The notes beneath the pieces were generated by a model, which searched no databases, was not told the DNA's origin, and saw only the letters and a list, made by a program, of their open reading frames with translations. Of a stretch of 15,844 nt of DNA, positions 1 to 8,064 are shown piece by piece. The position numbers and the translations under genes are program-made. This stretch comes from an uncultured Roseburia sp. Lineage in GTDB: Bacteria > Bacillota > Clostridia > Lachnospirales > Lachnospiraceae. The number at the start of each line of letters is the position of its first letter. Position 1 is the stretch's first letter. The stretch is taken from positions 1-15,844 of the forward strand of contig CAMTDY010000053.1 of the NCBI GenBank assembly GCA_947070915.1. Reading direction: 5' to 3'.

Positions 1-45
1 GATGTAGCTCCGTCTCGTGGGCTCGGAGATGTGTATAAGAGACAG
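1..45 (+). other. Illumina Nextera i7-side adapter left on the contig end
   Basis: Positions 12-45 match exactly, as I know it, the Nextera Read 2 transposon-end adapter (starts GTCTCGTGGGCTCGG, ends AGATGTGTATAAGAGACAG). Bases 4-11 (GTAGCTCC) sit where the 8-base i7 index belongs, and bases 1-3 (GAT) fit the end of the P7 primer; from memory this index occurs in the Nextera XT set. This is library-preparation sequence, not genomic DNA. Genomic sequence starts at 46, where the reading frame of the neighbouring ATPase gene is cut. Confidence 0.97.
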
Positions 46-1223
46 GAATATAGCTCTGATTCCAAAGTTTCAATATCTTTTGTAATAAAATAGATTTGTT
101 CTTTCATATAATTCTTTAAATCGAGATGTAAAACATTGTGTGTCGTGAAGACAAATTGTCCAAAGTGCTTTTTCCCACAGATAAATGAAATTATTCTGTC
201 AGATAAAACAGGATTTAACACCCGATCCATTTCATCTGCAAAGACAACTTTATTTTCATACACAACCTTAAAAATCTGAACAGCCCATGCAAAGAATTCA
301 CGTACACCACTTGAATCTTGTGCAAGTTCTCTGGAAAAGGTACTGCCGTCCTTTTTCTGTCTGACTATCATTGTTTTTGAAAATGGCTTTTCTTCATCCA
401 CTTTGAAATCTATGATACTATGATCAATCATCTTAAAGATATCTAAATACCTTGAATCATATAATATTTGTAAATCCTCTTCTTCATTCTTCATAGATTT
501 ATAGATATCATAATTTATAATATTAGTCTCCGGACACAAGTAGTTTTTTATCCAGTCTGTAAAAGTAATAGCATGTTTATTGCCTAACAAAGCAAGCTTA
601 GTTATAGTTAATCCCAGTGCTTTTTCTGTATTGATAGCTTTTCCCAGAGATTCTTCTATTTCGCTCTCAGATCCTGGCACATCCAAAAGATATGTGACTT
701 CAGCCTGGGTATGACACTTATTGCAGTCTGTTCGTTCATTTTCGCACTTTATCAAGTAGTCATCTCTCTGCATAGAAAATATTTTCTTATATTTATTTTT
801 CACTTGATTTTTAAAATAAAATTCCTCTTTTACAATACCCACGAAGTCCACCTCTAGATGATAGAGATATAAGGCATTTGCATTTTCTTTAAGGTACACT
901 TCGATATCAAAAGTTTGTGAAATTTTATTCGTCTTAGGACAAATATTTTGATTGCTATTCCAGTTTATAACGTTATAGTACGCTCTTGCTGTTTCAGTTT
1001 GTACAAAGAAAGATTGTAAATAGGATAAGCTTCTAACAAAATTTGATTTTCCACCAGCATTTTCACCAACTACTACAGCAGTCTTTAACACGTCCATTCC
1101 AGCATCAGAAGAAATATAATTATTGGGAAATCTGTTTTTCACTTTTGTTTTTGGTGCCATCATGGAAAATTCTACATTTTCCCGAAAAGACATAAAGTTT
1201 TGAAATTTGTAATTAAGTATCAT
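46..1223 (-). CDS. AAA15-type ATPase (COG1106-like), possible phage-defence component, 3' end missing
   Basis: An open frame of 392 codons runs from ATG 1221-1223 into the adapter junction at 46, so the C-terminus is missing. GGAGG (1230-1234) lies 6 nt before the ATG. The P-loop is GENAGGKS (residues 53-60), the ABC-like signature DSSGV (303-307), Walker B VVFADEMD (326-333, D330/E331), and the switch histidine is in TTHN (H362). The final residues (QIYFITKD...ESELY) resemble the end of the ATPase core in AAA15/COG1106 proteins. Between the two halves of the ATPase is a Cys cluster, C160-X6-C167-X2-C170-H171, possibly a metal site. Relatives are often followed by RloB- or AbiL-like partners in abortive-infection loci; any partner here would lie beyond the contig end. 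Codon use is much more AT-rich than in neighbouring genes, which suggests horizontal acquisition. The defence role is inference. Confidence 0.85.
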
Positions 1224-1234
1224 ATCAGCCCTCC

Positions 1235-1254
1235 AAAAACATATTTTTGTTTTA
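1235..1254. repeat. 20-bp repeat copy 1 (downstream operator candidate of the ATPase gene)
   Basis: This 20-mer is AAAAACATATTTTTGTTTTA. It contains the inverted repeat AAAACA-N6-TGTTTT and differs from copy 2 at 1297-1316 by one base. It lies in the 5' leader directly beside the GGAGG ribosome site (1230-1234). The local AT richness lowers its significance. Confidence 0.5.
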
Positions 1255-1270
1255 TATTGTTATCTTCTTT

Positions 1271-1299
1271 ATTATAACACATAATTTTAGAATAGAAAA
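1271..1299 (-). promoter_or_regulatory. Promoter of the AAA15 ATPase gene (extended -10)
   Basis: On the minus strand TATAAT (1271-1276) is preceded by TG at one base distance (TGTTATAAT), an extended -10. The -35 position (about 1294-1299) is only a T-rich TTTTCT, which is compatible with an extended -10 promoter. The predicted start is near 1264, about 40 nt before the ATG. Confidence 0.65.
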
Positions 1300-1316
1300 A
1301 ACATTTTTTTGTTTTA
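1297..1316. repeat. 20-bp repeat copy 2 (upstream operator candidate of the ATPase gene)
   Basis: AAAAACATTTTTTTGTTTTA matches copy 1 at 19 of 20 positions and keeps the AAAACA...TGTTTT dyad. It overlaps the -35 position of the ATPase promoter. The two copies start 62 bp apart, close to six helical turns, with the -10 between them. This suits a repressor binding both sites, but no regulator is identified. Confidence 0.5.
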
Positions 1317-1337
1317 ATAAGTATATCCACCTTTTGT

Positions 1338-1373
1338 AAAAATATAACTGCCAGCAGCATAGGCCACTGGCAG
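1338..1373 (-). terminator. Probable rho-independent terminator after the GH43 gene
   Basis: CTGCCAG (1348-1354) and CTGGCAG (1367-1373) form a perfect 7-bp stem with a 12-nt loop. On the minus strand the stem is followed by a T-rich tract (TTATATTTTT). It lies 65 nt past the GH43 stop codon. The interrupted T tract makes it moderate in strength. Confidence 0.65.
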
Positions 1374-1438
1374 GAAAAAATTTATTCTTTTTCGGTTGAT
1401 TTATATTTGATATATAATCTGCCCTCCGACAGATCCTG

Positions 1439-3250
1439 CTATTTCAACTTTTTCACGGAGCTGAAACTTCCATAAATCTTTTTGCCCTTTGCTCCTTTTT
1501 TGTAAGCTCTCACCTTAAAGTAACAGGTCTTACCCTTCTTTAACTTTTTCACGGTATAAGTAGTCTTGCTGGTTGTGATCTTTTTCACTTTTTTCTTCAG
1601 TTTTTTATCTGTCGAGTAGCGTATCTCATAACCGGCTGCCTCTTTTACCTTGTTCCACTTAACTTTGGCTTTGGTCCCTTTTATGGATTTGACAGATAGG
1701 CCTTTGACCTTAGCCACCTTAATCGTGTCTGTTCCTGGCTCTGTCTTTGATCCAGGTTCCGGTGTTATCACTGGAGCCTGGGTCGCCGGAGGAGGGGTCA
1801 CCGATGGAGTCTGGGAAGCTGCCGGGGGTTCTGTCACAACCGGCTCTGGTTCTTTCTCAAAATACCAGTAATCAAACTTGAACAGTTCCTCTTCCGAAGA
1901 ACCGGTAAAACACAAATACAGATCGTGAACTCCCGTAATCTTTTCTACATTAGTAGTAAAGATATTATACTGCTCTGTACTGCCTGTATCAGCGATCTTT
2001 ACTTCTCCAATTACTGGACCATCTTCGGAATCCACACGAAGTTCAATAGCTGCATCCTTCTCTCCTTCACTGGCTGCTGACGCGTGGAAGCGGATCGGTC
2101 CCTTCTCACCAAAATCTATATTTCTTACTTTTAAGCTGCTTCCGTTTTTGATATTGCACACATTGATGCCACCTGTAGGGCAGCTCTCCGTCTCCACATC
2201 CGTTCCCCAGGAAAAGGTCTCTGCTTCTACCTGATCATAGGGATTTAATGCACGGATCGGCTCCGGGCCTTCCTTGGTCATATTCAGTTCTGGGAACGTG
2301 CCATCCTCATTGTAAGTAAATTCTTCTGCACAAACCGAGCGGTGATAACTTCCTCCGCCAGGCAGCGCCTGATTATGATAGAACAGGTACGAGTGTCCCA
2401 TAAAGTCCACGACACCGGGATGGTTCGTAAAACATCCACCCTGGAACGGCATGATGACTCCCTGGTACTTCCATGGTCCCGTGGGGGATGTACTGGTGGA
2501 GTAGGCAAGATGTTCGGATTTTCCTCCGGGAGCAAATGCCGCATAAACCATATAGTACAGGTTGTTGCGTTTATAAAACCACGGTCCCTCTCCATAAGAA
2601 CAGGTACGGTCCGAAGCCCCTTCCCCAAAACTCTCGACATTCATGTCAATGTCGACGATCCCTGTGGTTTTATCATAGGAGATCATATCATCATTCAATT
2701 TGACATAACGGAGCTTGGGGTTTCCAAAATACAAGTACGCCTGCCCATCGTCATCGATAAATACCGTGGGGTCAATGTTATTCCAATCTCCCTGATCTAC
2801 CAGCGGTTTTCCGATGGCATCCTCAAAAGGACCCTCGGGACTGTCGCTGACCCCTACACCGATCACCATGCCACCGCTCTTTTTATGCAGGGGAACATAC
2901 AAATAAAATTTTCCGTCCCGTTCCACACACTGGGGCGCCCAGGCCCGATCCTCGGCCCACTTAAAAGAATCCTTGGACATGATGGTTCCGTGGTCCGTCC
3001 AGTTTACCATATCTTTCGTAGAATAACATTTCCAGTCAAACATGGTATAAAAATTTCCTACCAGTTCATCCTCATCATGGGAGGTATACAGATACAATGT
3101 ATCTCCATAGGCCATCGGCGCCGGATCTGCTGTGTACACGTTCTGCACGATGGGATTCTCAGCTGAGGCCTTCTGTGGCAGAAGAGACACAGCCAGACTG
3201 AACACCACCGTGATCCCCACTAATTTCCTTAAAAATACCTTTCTTCTCAT
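1439..3250 (-). CDS. Secreted GH43 glycosidase with CBM6-like and FN3 modules (arabinofuranosidase/xylosidase type)
   Basis: This 603-residue exported protein has a signal peptide (residues 1 to about 30, cleavage after Gln-Lys-Ala-Ser-Ala). The GH43 five-bladed propeller catalytic domain spans about 32-335. The expected acidic triad is visible: D42 in TADPAP (base), D160 in NNIDPTVF (pKa modulator) and E221 in YGEGPWFY (acid). A CBM6-like beta-sandwich follows (about 338-466, QVEAETFSWG to FDYWYF), then a Pro/Thr/Glu linker (about 466-508) and a very Lys-rich FN3 domain (about 512-603). The N-terminus resembles XynD-type arabinoxylan arabinofuranohydrolases, so arabinose- or xylose-decorated xylan is the likely substrate (inference). 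I prefer the ATG at 3248-3250, 6 nt from AGGAGG (3257-3262), over the TTG at 3254-3256. The ribosome site overlaps the stop codon of the beta-helix gene upstream, which indicates translational coupling. Confidence 0.9.
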   Translation of the reverse strand: MRRKVFLRKLVGITVVFSLAVSLLPQKASAENPIVQNVYTADPAPMAYGDTLYLYTSHDEDELVGNFYTMFDWKCYSTKDMVNWTDHGTIMSKDSFKWAEDRAWAPQCVERDGKFYLYVPLHKKSGGMVIGVGVSDSPEGPFEDAIGKPLVDQGDWNNIDPTVFIDDDGQAYLYFGNPKLRYVKLNDDMISYDKTTGIVDIDMNVESFGEGASDRTCSYGEGPWFYKRNNLYYMVYAAFAPGGKSEHLAYSTSTSPTGPWKYQGVIMPFQGGCFTNHPGVVDFMGHSYLFYHNQALPGGGSYHRSVCAEEFTYNEDGTFPELNMTKEGPEPIRALNPYDQVEAETFSWGTDVETESCPTGGINVCNIKNGSSLKVRNIDFGEKGPIRFHASAASEGEKDAAIELRVDSEDGPVIGEVKIADTGSTEQYNIFTTNVEKITGVHDLYLCFTGSSEEELFKFDYWYFEKEPEPVVTEPPAASQTPSVTPPPATQAPVITPEPGSKTEPGTDTIKVAKVKGLSVKSIKGTKAKVKWNKVKEAAGYEIRYSTDKKLKKKVKKITTSKTTYTVKKLKKGKTCYFKVRAYKKGAKGKKIYGSFSSVKKLK

Positions 3251-3260
3251 ACTCAACCTC

Positions 3261-6200
3261 CTATTCTACTGTTACAAATGCATCCGACTGGCTCAGTATC
3301 CCACCTTTGGAATCTACAATGGTTAAAATATACTTACCTGGCTGTATCGGTGCTTTCATACTGCTACTGTCTCCCGCTGTCTTTGACATGGATGGATCCT
3401 TTTCATCAAAGGCGGAGAGACCAGAAGGCGCAAGCCAGATCGTCTTTGTGCCGTCTGATAAAACACTTGAAAAACTGAATTCTTCACCGCTGCCCACGGT
3501 AATGTCGGAATCGAGGATCTGATTGGCTTCTGTCACCGTAGTGGAAAATACAATAGTCTCTTTACCTGCTTTCAGCGTCCAGGTCCCCGCAGTAGAGATC
3601 TCATATCCATCTTCAACAGCTTTTCCGTTGAGGGTATAGGATAGATCCGCCGACAGCTCCAGCACAAGAGGTCTGATCTTGGATACATTGACATTCTGTC
3701 CCTCGGAAACATTGGCAATATCAGAGGCTTCTCCCACATAAAGCGTAAAGGTAGAGGCACTGGATACAGAACCGTCTGCATAACGGATATAGAGTTTGTA
3801 TTCTCCCGCCTCCTTTGGAATATCCATGCTCTTTTCATTTCCCGCCGCCTTTGTCATGGCATCGCTCTCCGCAAAGGCTGACGTACCTTCCTTTGCCAGC
3901 CAGACCTCATCTTCCTGCCGCAACAGTCCTCGGCGCGGCAGCTTCTGTCCCGCTGCCAGCCTGACATTCGCTGCCAGCTCATAATCCGTATCCGGGATCA
4001 CATCCTGGCCCACCATATAGACATAATCGTCTTCCAGACCAGAATACAATACCGTTTCATACCCTTTCAGCGGCCAGATGTACTGCTCGTTCACGTACTG
4101 CTCCAGGCTGCAGTTTGGTGCTGTGGTCTCCGACCGGTCTGTGTTGGAAAAACCATTGGTAACGATCATATCATGTTTCCTGCGCCAGTCATTTAATTCA
4201 TAGACATTACGAATGATATTGGTCACCACATTGCTGTCAAATTTGATGTAGGCACTTCCTTCATCCGGATGGAATCCGTTGATCATCTTACTTCCATTGG
4301 CAGTCTGTTTCTTACGTTTCGCATTGATATAGTTGAAACTCATTTCCGAATATTCTGTCCAGTCGTCATTTCCCTGTCTGCCCAGGGTATAGATCCCACC
4401 TGCATCCTGCAGCAGGGAACAGATCTCCTCCACACGGTTGTAATTTACATGGTTGTTCTTGGATGTATCTGTGGGAACCCCCGGCAGCTGTGAGTCGCTT
4501 CCCGTCTCTCCGTCAAAATTGCACCATCCCCAGCCAATGCTCATGCCGCTGTAGGAGCATTTATACACAAAGTTGTGGAGAACCTGCATGTTATAGGTAA
4601 AGAAAGAAGTGATCGGAGAGTTGCCTGGGAAGAAATAACAGTTCTCATATAAGTAGTTATTCGTAATCGTTATATTCTTTGGAACAGACTCCGTACCGTT
4701 CTGGAACTTCTCTTTTTCCGGTCCCGCTGCATTGTTTGCCTTTACATGGTGTATCTCCGTGTCATTTTCATATACATGCTGGGGATGCCCCACAACGATT
4801 CCAGCTCCTCCCGTATGGGCAATATAATTCCCGGTAACTTCACAATCCCACACGTCATTTTCCAGATGGGCGCCCAGATAACCGGTGTGACGGATCTCTC
4901 CATTGAGGATCTGGATATTTTTAGCGGAATTGATATGGATCGCAGCAGGCGGCACATCGTAGGAACGATAGATGTCGTCATGCTGGTTTATGCAGGCAAA
5001 TTTGGTGAGGACAATGGATCCCTGAACCGAAGCATAACCGTGGGATCCTTCCAGTTCATAGAGATTCCAGTCCGTATAGGCAAATCCCAGTCCGTCAAAG
5101 ATAATATTCTCCACGTAATCAGAAGCCGGCTTATCCCCGCACATTTCAATGATCGTATCCGTCTCTGGAATGATCACTTCTGCACTGTTTATATCCTCTC
5201 CCTCTCTTGGTATGTAATAGAGCATGCTTCCCGCCTGGTCAAAATAAAACTCGCCGGGTTTCTCCAGCCATTCAAATACATTGGTCACATCATTGGATTT
5301 GGTCGGGCTGTATTCCGTATTCCATCCGAGATTCTGCGCCAGCGCACCGTAAGGCATCTGCAGATTCACCTGGGTATCCCCCTCTTCCGTCAGGGAAAGG
5401 GACTCAGCACAAACCAGCTGCTGCGCCCAGGTAGAACCAGACTCCAGCTCAATATTCTGTGGATTTCTTGTATCTGCCGGCAGTCCAAAAGCCGCGGAAA
5501 ATACAGCACCGGTATAGATCTTTGTCGTACTCGGAGCCCATGCCCATTCCGCCTGTCCTTTGGTTACCGTATAGCTGCCAGCACCAACGGCCTTAACTGG
5601 TTTCTGTGACTTGCTGGTCATGGAAGCACGCTCCCCGTTCACATAGATCGCACGCAGCTTTTCAGAGCGCTCCAAGGGAACTTTATAAGCAGTCACTCCG
5701 TCACGGAGCCAGTTCACATCTTCTGCTTTCTGCCAGCTGGCTTCAAGCTTTCTGCCGCCGCTGAATACAGGAGACGCCCCCTCGGCAGCCCGGTAGATCA
5801 CAGCCCCCTGTTCCGTCCCGGAATCCTTTGAGTCAAATAGAATGGTGTCCTCCACCGGATAAAATCCATCTGCGATCTCTACTATGATATCGCCCTTTGA
5901 CTTATCCAGACCGCGTACCGCCTCTTTGGCACGGGCCAGCGTCTTAAATGGATGTGAGCTGGAACCATCGCCGTGATCATCCCCCTCCGGTGACACATAA
6001 AATGCCGGCTCTGTCTTGACATCCGCAGACGGGCCATGGGAAGCCGCTGGCGGATTGATGACTGGTGCTGTAGATGGCAGCGCCGTAGGACCCGGCACCG
6101 GAACCGGTGTCTTTTTCACAGGTACTGTTTTTTTCTTCACCGTCACCTTCACCTTTCCAATAACCTTATTTTTCTTTTTCTTTTTGACCTGATAGGTCTC

Positions 6201-6470
6201 TTTTACCGTGATCACAGCCTTCCCGGCCTTTTTCCCACGAACCATCCCGTTTTTGTTAACAGAGGCAATCTTCTTTTTGCTGGAAGAAAAGACATACTTT
6301 CTCTTTTTCTTCTTGTTCCTGATCTGGATCTTTTTCGTCTTTCCCGCAAAAATCGTGATCCTTTTCTGCTTCAGGGAAGTTTTTTTCGCCGCCCAGGCGT
6401 CTGCGCCCGGCATAACAAGGGATACGGCCAGCGCTCCCAAAAGCACACCACTAACTAATTTTTTTACCAT
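3261..6470 (-). CDS. Secreted right-handed parallel beta-helix protein, GH141-like, with Ig-like and duplicated C-terminal modules
   Basis: This 1069-residue exported protein starts with a signal peptide (1 to about 28). A Lys-rich Big2/Ig-like domain follows (about 31-112, with IASVNKNGMVRGKKAGKAVITV), then a Pro-rich linker (113-150). The parallel beta-helix catalytic-type domain spans about 155-815. It has the usual opening (FYVSPEGDDHGDGSSSHPF), an FSGGRKL motif, RAIYVNGERA, a YYIPREGEDI segment, and later beta-helix coils such as HTGGAGIVVGHP. These features resemble GH141 (fucosidase/xylanase) and related beta-helix glycosidases, but I cannot assign the subfamily or catalytic residues with certainty. 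The C-terminus (about 828-1069) holds two copies of one module, each with an xxWLAxxGxSAF motif, separated by an Ig-like segment. It is the first gene of an operon with the GH43 gene 10 nt downstream. The start ATG has GAGG about 10 nt upstream. Confidence 0.85.
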   Translation of the reverse strand: MVKKLVSGVLLGALAVSLVMPGADAWAAKKTSLKQKRITIFAGKTKKIQIRNKKKKRKYVFSSSKKKIASVNKNGMVRGKKAGKAVITVKETYQVKKKKKNKVIGKVKVTVKKKTVPVKKTPVPVPGPTALPSTAPVINPPAASHGPSADVKTEPAFYVSPEGDDHGDGSSSHPFKTLARAKEAVRGLDKSKGDIIVEIADGFYPVEDTILFDSKDSGTEQGAVIYRAAEGASPVFSGGRKLEASWQKAEDVNWLRDGVTAYKVPLERSEKLRAIYVNGERASMTSKSQKPVKAVGAGSYTVTKGQAEWAWAPSTTKIYTGAVFSAAFGLPADTRNPQNIELESGSTWAQQLVCAESLSLTEEGDTQVNLQMPYGALAQNLGWNTEYSPTKSNDVTNVFEWLEKPGEFYFDQAGSMLYYIPREGEDINSAEVIIPETDTIIEMCGDKPASDYVENIIFDGLGFAYTDWNLYELEGSHGYASVQGSIVLTKFACINQHDDIYRSYDVPPAAIHINSAKNIQILNGEIRHTGYLGAHLENDVWDCEVTGNYIAHTGGAGIVVGHPQHVYENDTEIHHVKANNAAGPEKEKFQNGTESVPKNITITNNYLYENCYFFPGNSPITSFFTYNMQVLHNFVYKCSYSGMSIGWGWCNFDGETGSDSQLPGVPTDTSKNNHVNYNRVEEICSLLQDAGGIYTLGRQGNDDWTEYSEMSFNYINAKRKKQTANGSKMINGFHPDEGSAYIKFDSNVVTNIIRNVYELNDWRRKHDMIVTNGFSNTDRSETTAPNCSLEQYVNEQYIWPLKGYETVLYSGLEDDYVYMVGQDVIPDTDYELAANVRLAAGQKLPRRGLLRQEDEVWLAKEGTSAFAESDAMTKAAGNEKSMDIPKEAGEYKLYIRYADGSVSSASTFTLYVGEASDIANVSEGQNVNVSKIRPLVLELSADLSYTLNGKAVEDGYEISTAGTWTLKAGKETIVFSTTVTEANQILDSDITVGSGEEFSFSSVLSDGTKTIWLAPSGLSAFDEKDPSMSKTAGDSSSMKAPIQPGKYILTIVDSKGGILSQSDAFVTVE

Positions 6471-6489
6471 TTACATAAGCCTCTTTTCA

Positions 6490-6516
6490 TTTTGTATTTT
6501 ACTATAGTATACAAAA
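6490..6516. promoter_or_regulatory. Inverted repeat over the -10/+1 of the glycosidase operon (operator candidate)
   Basis: TTTTGTAT (6490-6497) and ATACAAAA (6509-6516) are perfect 8-bp arms around an 11-bp spacer. The right arm overlaps the -10 hexamer and the predicted start (about 6499) lies in the spacer, so it is better read as a DNA site than an RNA hairpin. Its position would suit repression. The regulator is unknown. Confidence 0.5.
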
Positions 6517-6534
6517 ATCCACCCTCCTTTTCAA
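6506..6534 (-). promoter_or_regulatory. Sigma-A type promoter of the GH141-like/GH43 operon
   Basis: On the minus strand, TTGAAA (6529-6534) is separated by 17 bp from TATACT (6506-6511), close to consensus. The transcript would start near 6499, about 30 nt before the ATG at 6468-6470. Confidence 0.8.
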
Positions 6535-6555
6535 GCTCCTTGGTTCTGTTTGCAC

Positions 6556-6592
6556 AAAAAAACAAGAAATGAACTTCCATCACTCCTTGTTT
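6556..6592 (-). terminator. Rho-independent terminator of cysS
   Basis: AAACAAG (6560-6566) and CTTGTTT (6586-6592) form a 7-bp stem, extended inward by wobble and A-T pairs. On the minus strand it is followed by an uninterrupted T run (6556-6562). It lies 20 nt beyond the cysS stop and upstream of the glycosidase promoter, so it separates the two units. Confidence 0.75.
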
Positions 6593-6611
6593 TCTTGTCT
6601 CCGTATTTTAT

Positions 6612-8027
6612 TTACTCTCTGGACCACACAACGCCTTCTCTTGTATCCTTTATAAGAATGCCTTTTGCCTTCAGCTCATCCCGGATCTCATCCGCCCTGG
6701 CAAAATTTTTCTCCTTCTTTGCCGCCGCGCGCTCTGCGATCTTCTGTTCCACATAGGCAGACAGTTCTTCGTCCACCTCATCCTCTTCTCTCTCCCATGC
6801 CCGTTCCAGCCCCAGGGATAATACGCTGTCCATCTCTCTAATGATCTTCCTCTTGGCTGCCCCCGGCATATCTTCCTTGAGGGCGTCATAGAGTACCGTA
6901 AGTCCCATAGAAGTATTCAGGTCATTTCCCAGGGCCTCAGCAAACTTTATGCGGTATTCTTCTACTTTTCCATCTTCCGCTTCGCCTTCCTCCGGTACTG
7001 CTGCCACCCGCTTCATCAGCTTCTCATAGGCAGCCGCCACATTGTCCAGGCCCTCGAAAGAAAATTCCAGCGGTTTGCGGTAATGGGACTGGAGACAGAA
7101 CATCCGGTAAACCATCGGATCATAGCCCTTTTCTTCCAGAAGGGACACTGTGAGAAATTCGCCCTTGGATTTGCTCATCTTGCCGCTCCTGGTATTGAGA
7201 TGATTCACATGGAACCAGTAATTGCACCATTTATGTCCTAGATAGGCTTCACTCTGGGCGATCTCGTTGGTGTGGTGAGGAAAAATGTTATCCACGCCGC
7301 CGCAATGGATATCCATATACTCCCCAAGATGCTTGATGCTGATGCTGGAACACTCGATATGCCATCCCGGATATCCGACGCCCCAGGGACTGTCCCATTT
7401 GAGCTCCTGGTTGTCAAATTTGGATTTGGTAAACCAGAGGACAAAATCCGTCTTATTTCTCTTATTGGTGTCCTCCTCCACATCATCCCTGACGCCTACC
7501 TGGAGTTCCTCCTCCTTCTGGGAAGACAAAACATAATAATCCGCCAGCTTAGAGGTATCAAAATATACATTTTCCCCTGCTACATAGGCATAGTCCTTTT
7601 CCAGAAGAACTTCGATCATATGAATAAACTCACCGATACAGCCCGTCGCCGGCTCCACCACATCCGGACGCTTGATCCGCAGCTTTTCACAGTCATGAAA
7701 AAATGCTTCGGTATAAAACCTGGCGATATCCATAACAGATTTATGTTCTCTCTTTGCACCTGCCAGCATCTTATCCTCTCCGGTATCCCCGTCACTGGAC
7801 AGATGCCCCACGTCTGTAATATTCATAACCCGCTTCACATCATACCCTGCAAAACGGAGATATTTTTCCAGAACATCTTCCATAATATAGCTTCTCAGAT
7901 TGCCGATATGGGCAAAATGATACACCGTCGGTCCGCAGGTATACATAGCCACCTTTCCCGGTTCATTCGGTACAAATTCTTCCACCTTTTTGGAAAGAGT
8001 ATTGTATAAACAAGTCTTAGCCTTCAT
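6612..8027 (-). CDS. cysS: Cysteinyl-tRNA synthetase
   Basis: A 471-residue class I aminoacyl-tRNA synthetase that charges tRNA-Cys in the cytoplasm. The HIGH-type motif is HIGN (residues 40-43), preceded by the CGPTVY block with C31. The KMSKS loop is exact at 283-287. Probable zinc ligands are C31, C226 (in WHIECS), H251 and E255 (HHTNE), matching the known family pattern. The length fits the family (about 460-480). The frame stays open upstream to 8111, but the ATG at 8025-8027 has GGAGGT 5 nt before it and gives the expected start (MKAKTCLYNT), so the upstream 28 residues are rejected. The gene starts 43 nt after the DUF4340 stop, yet has its own promoter at 8065-8093 and a leader of only about 30 nt. 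That leaves no room for a T-box. Confidence 0.97.
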   Translation of the reverse strand: MKAKTCLYNTLSKKVEEFVPNEPGKVAMYTCGPTVYHFAHIGNLRSYIMEDVLEKYLRFAGYDVKRVMNITDVGHLSSDGDTGEDKMLAGAKREHKSVMDIARFYTEAFFHDCEKLRIKRPDVVEPATGCIGEFIHMIEVLLEKDYAYVAGENVYFDTSKLADYYVLSSQKEEELQVGVRDDVEEDTNKRNKTDFVLWFTKSKFDNQELKWDSPWGVGYPGWHIECSSISIKHLGEYMDIHCGGVDNIFPHHTNEIAQSEAYLGHKWCNYWFHVNHLNTRSGKMSKSKGEFLTVSLLEEKGYDPMVYRMFCLQSHYRKPLEFSFEGLDNVAAAYEKLMKRVAAVPEEGEAEDGKVEEYRIKFAEALGNDLNTSMGLTVLYDALKEDMPGAAKRKIIREMDSVLSLGLERAWEREEDEVDEELSAYVEQKIAERAAAKKEKNFARADEIRDELKAKGILIKDTREGVVWSRE

Positions 8028-8064
8028 AATTACCTCCATTCTGGCTGACACTGATTTCTGTATG

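Noticed and set aside
2342..3166. 274-residue open frame on the plus strand
   Set aside because: It lies fully antisense to the GH43 gene, has no ribosome site or domain pattern, and is explained by the codon bias of the real gene.
3251..3256. TTG start for the GH43 gene
   Set aside because: It abuts AGGAGG with no spacing, while the ATG at 3248-3250 has the ideal 6-nt spacing.
4746..5609. 287-residue open frame on the plus strand
   Set aside because: Antisense shadow of the beta-helix gene, with no recognisable motif or start signals.
7272..8009. 245-residue open frame on the plus strand
   Set aside because: Antisense to cysS, whose motifs are unambiguous.
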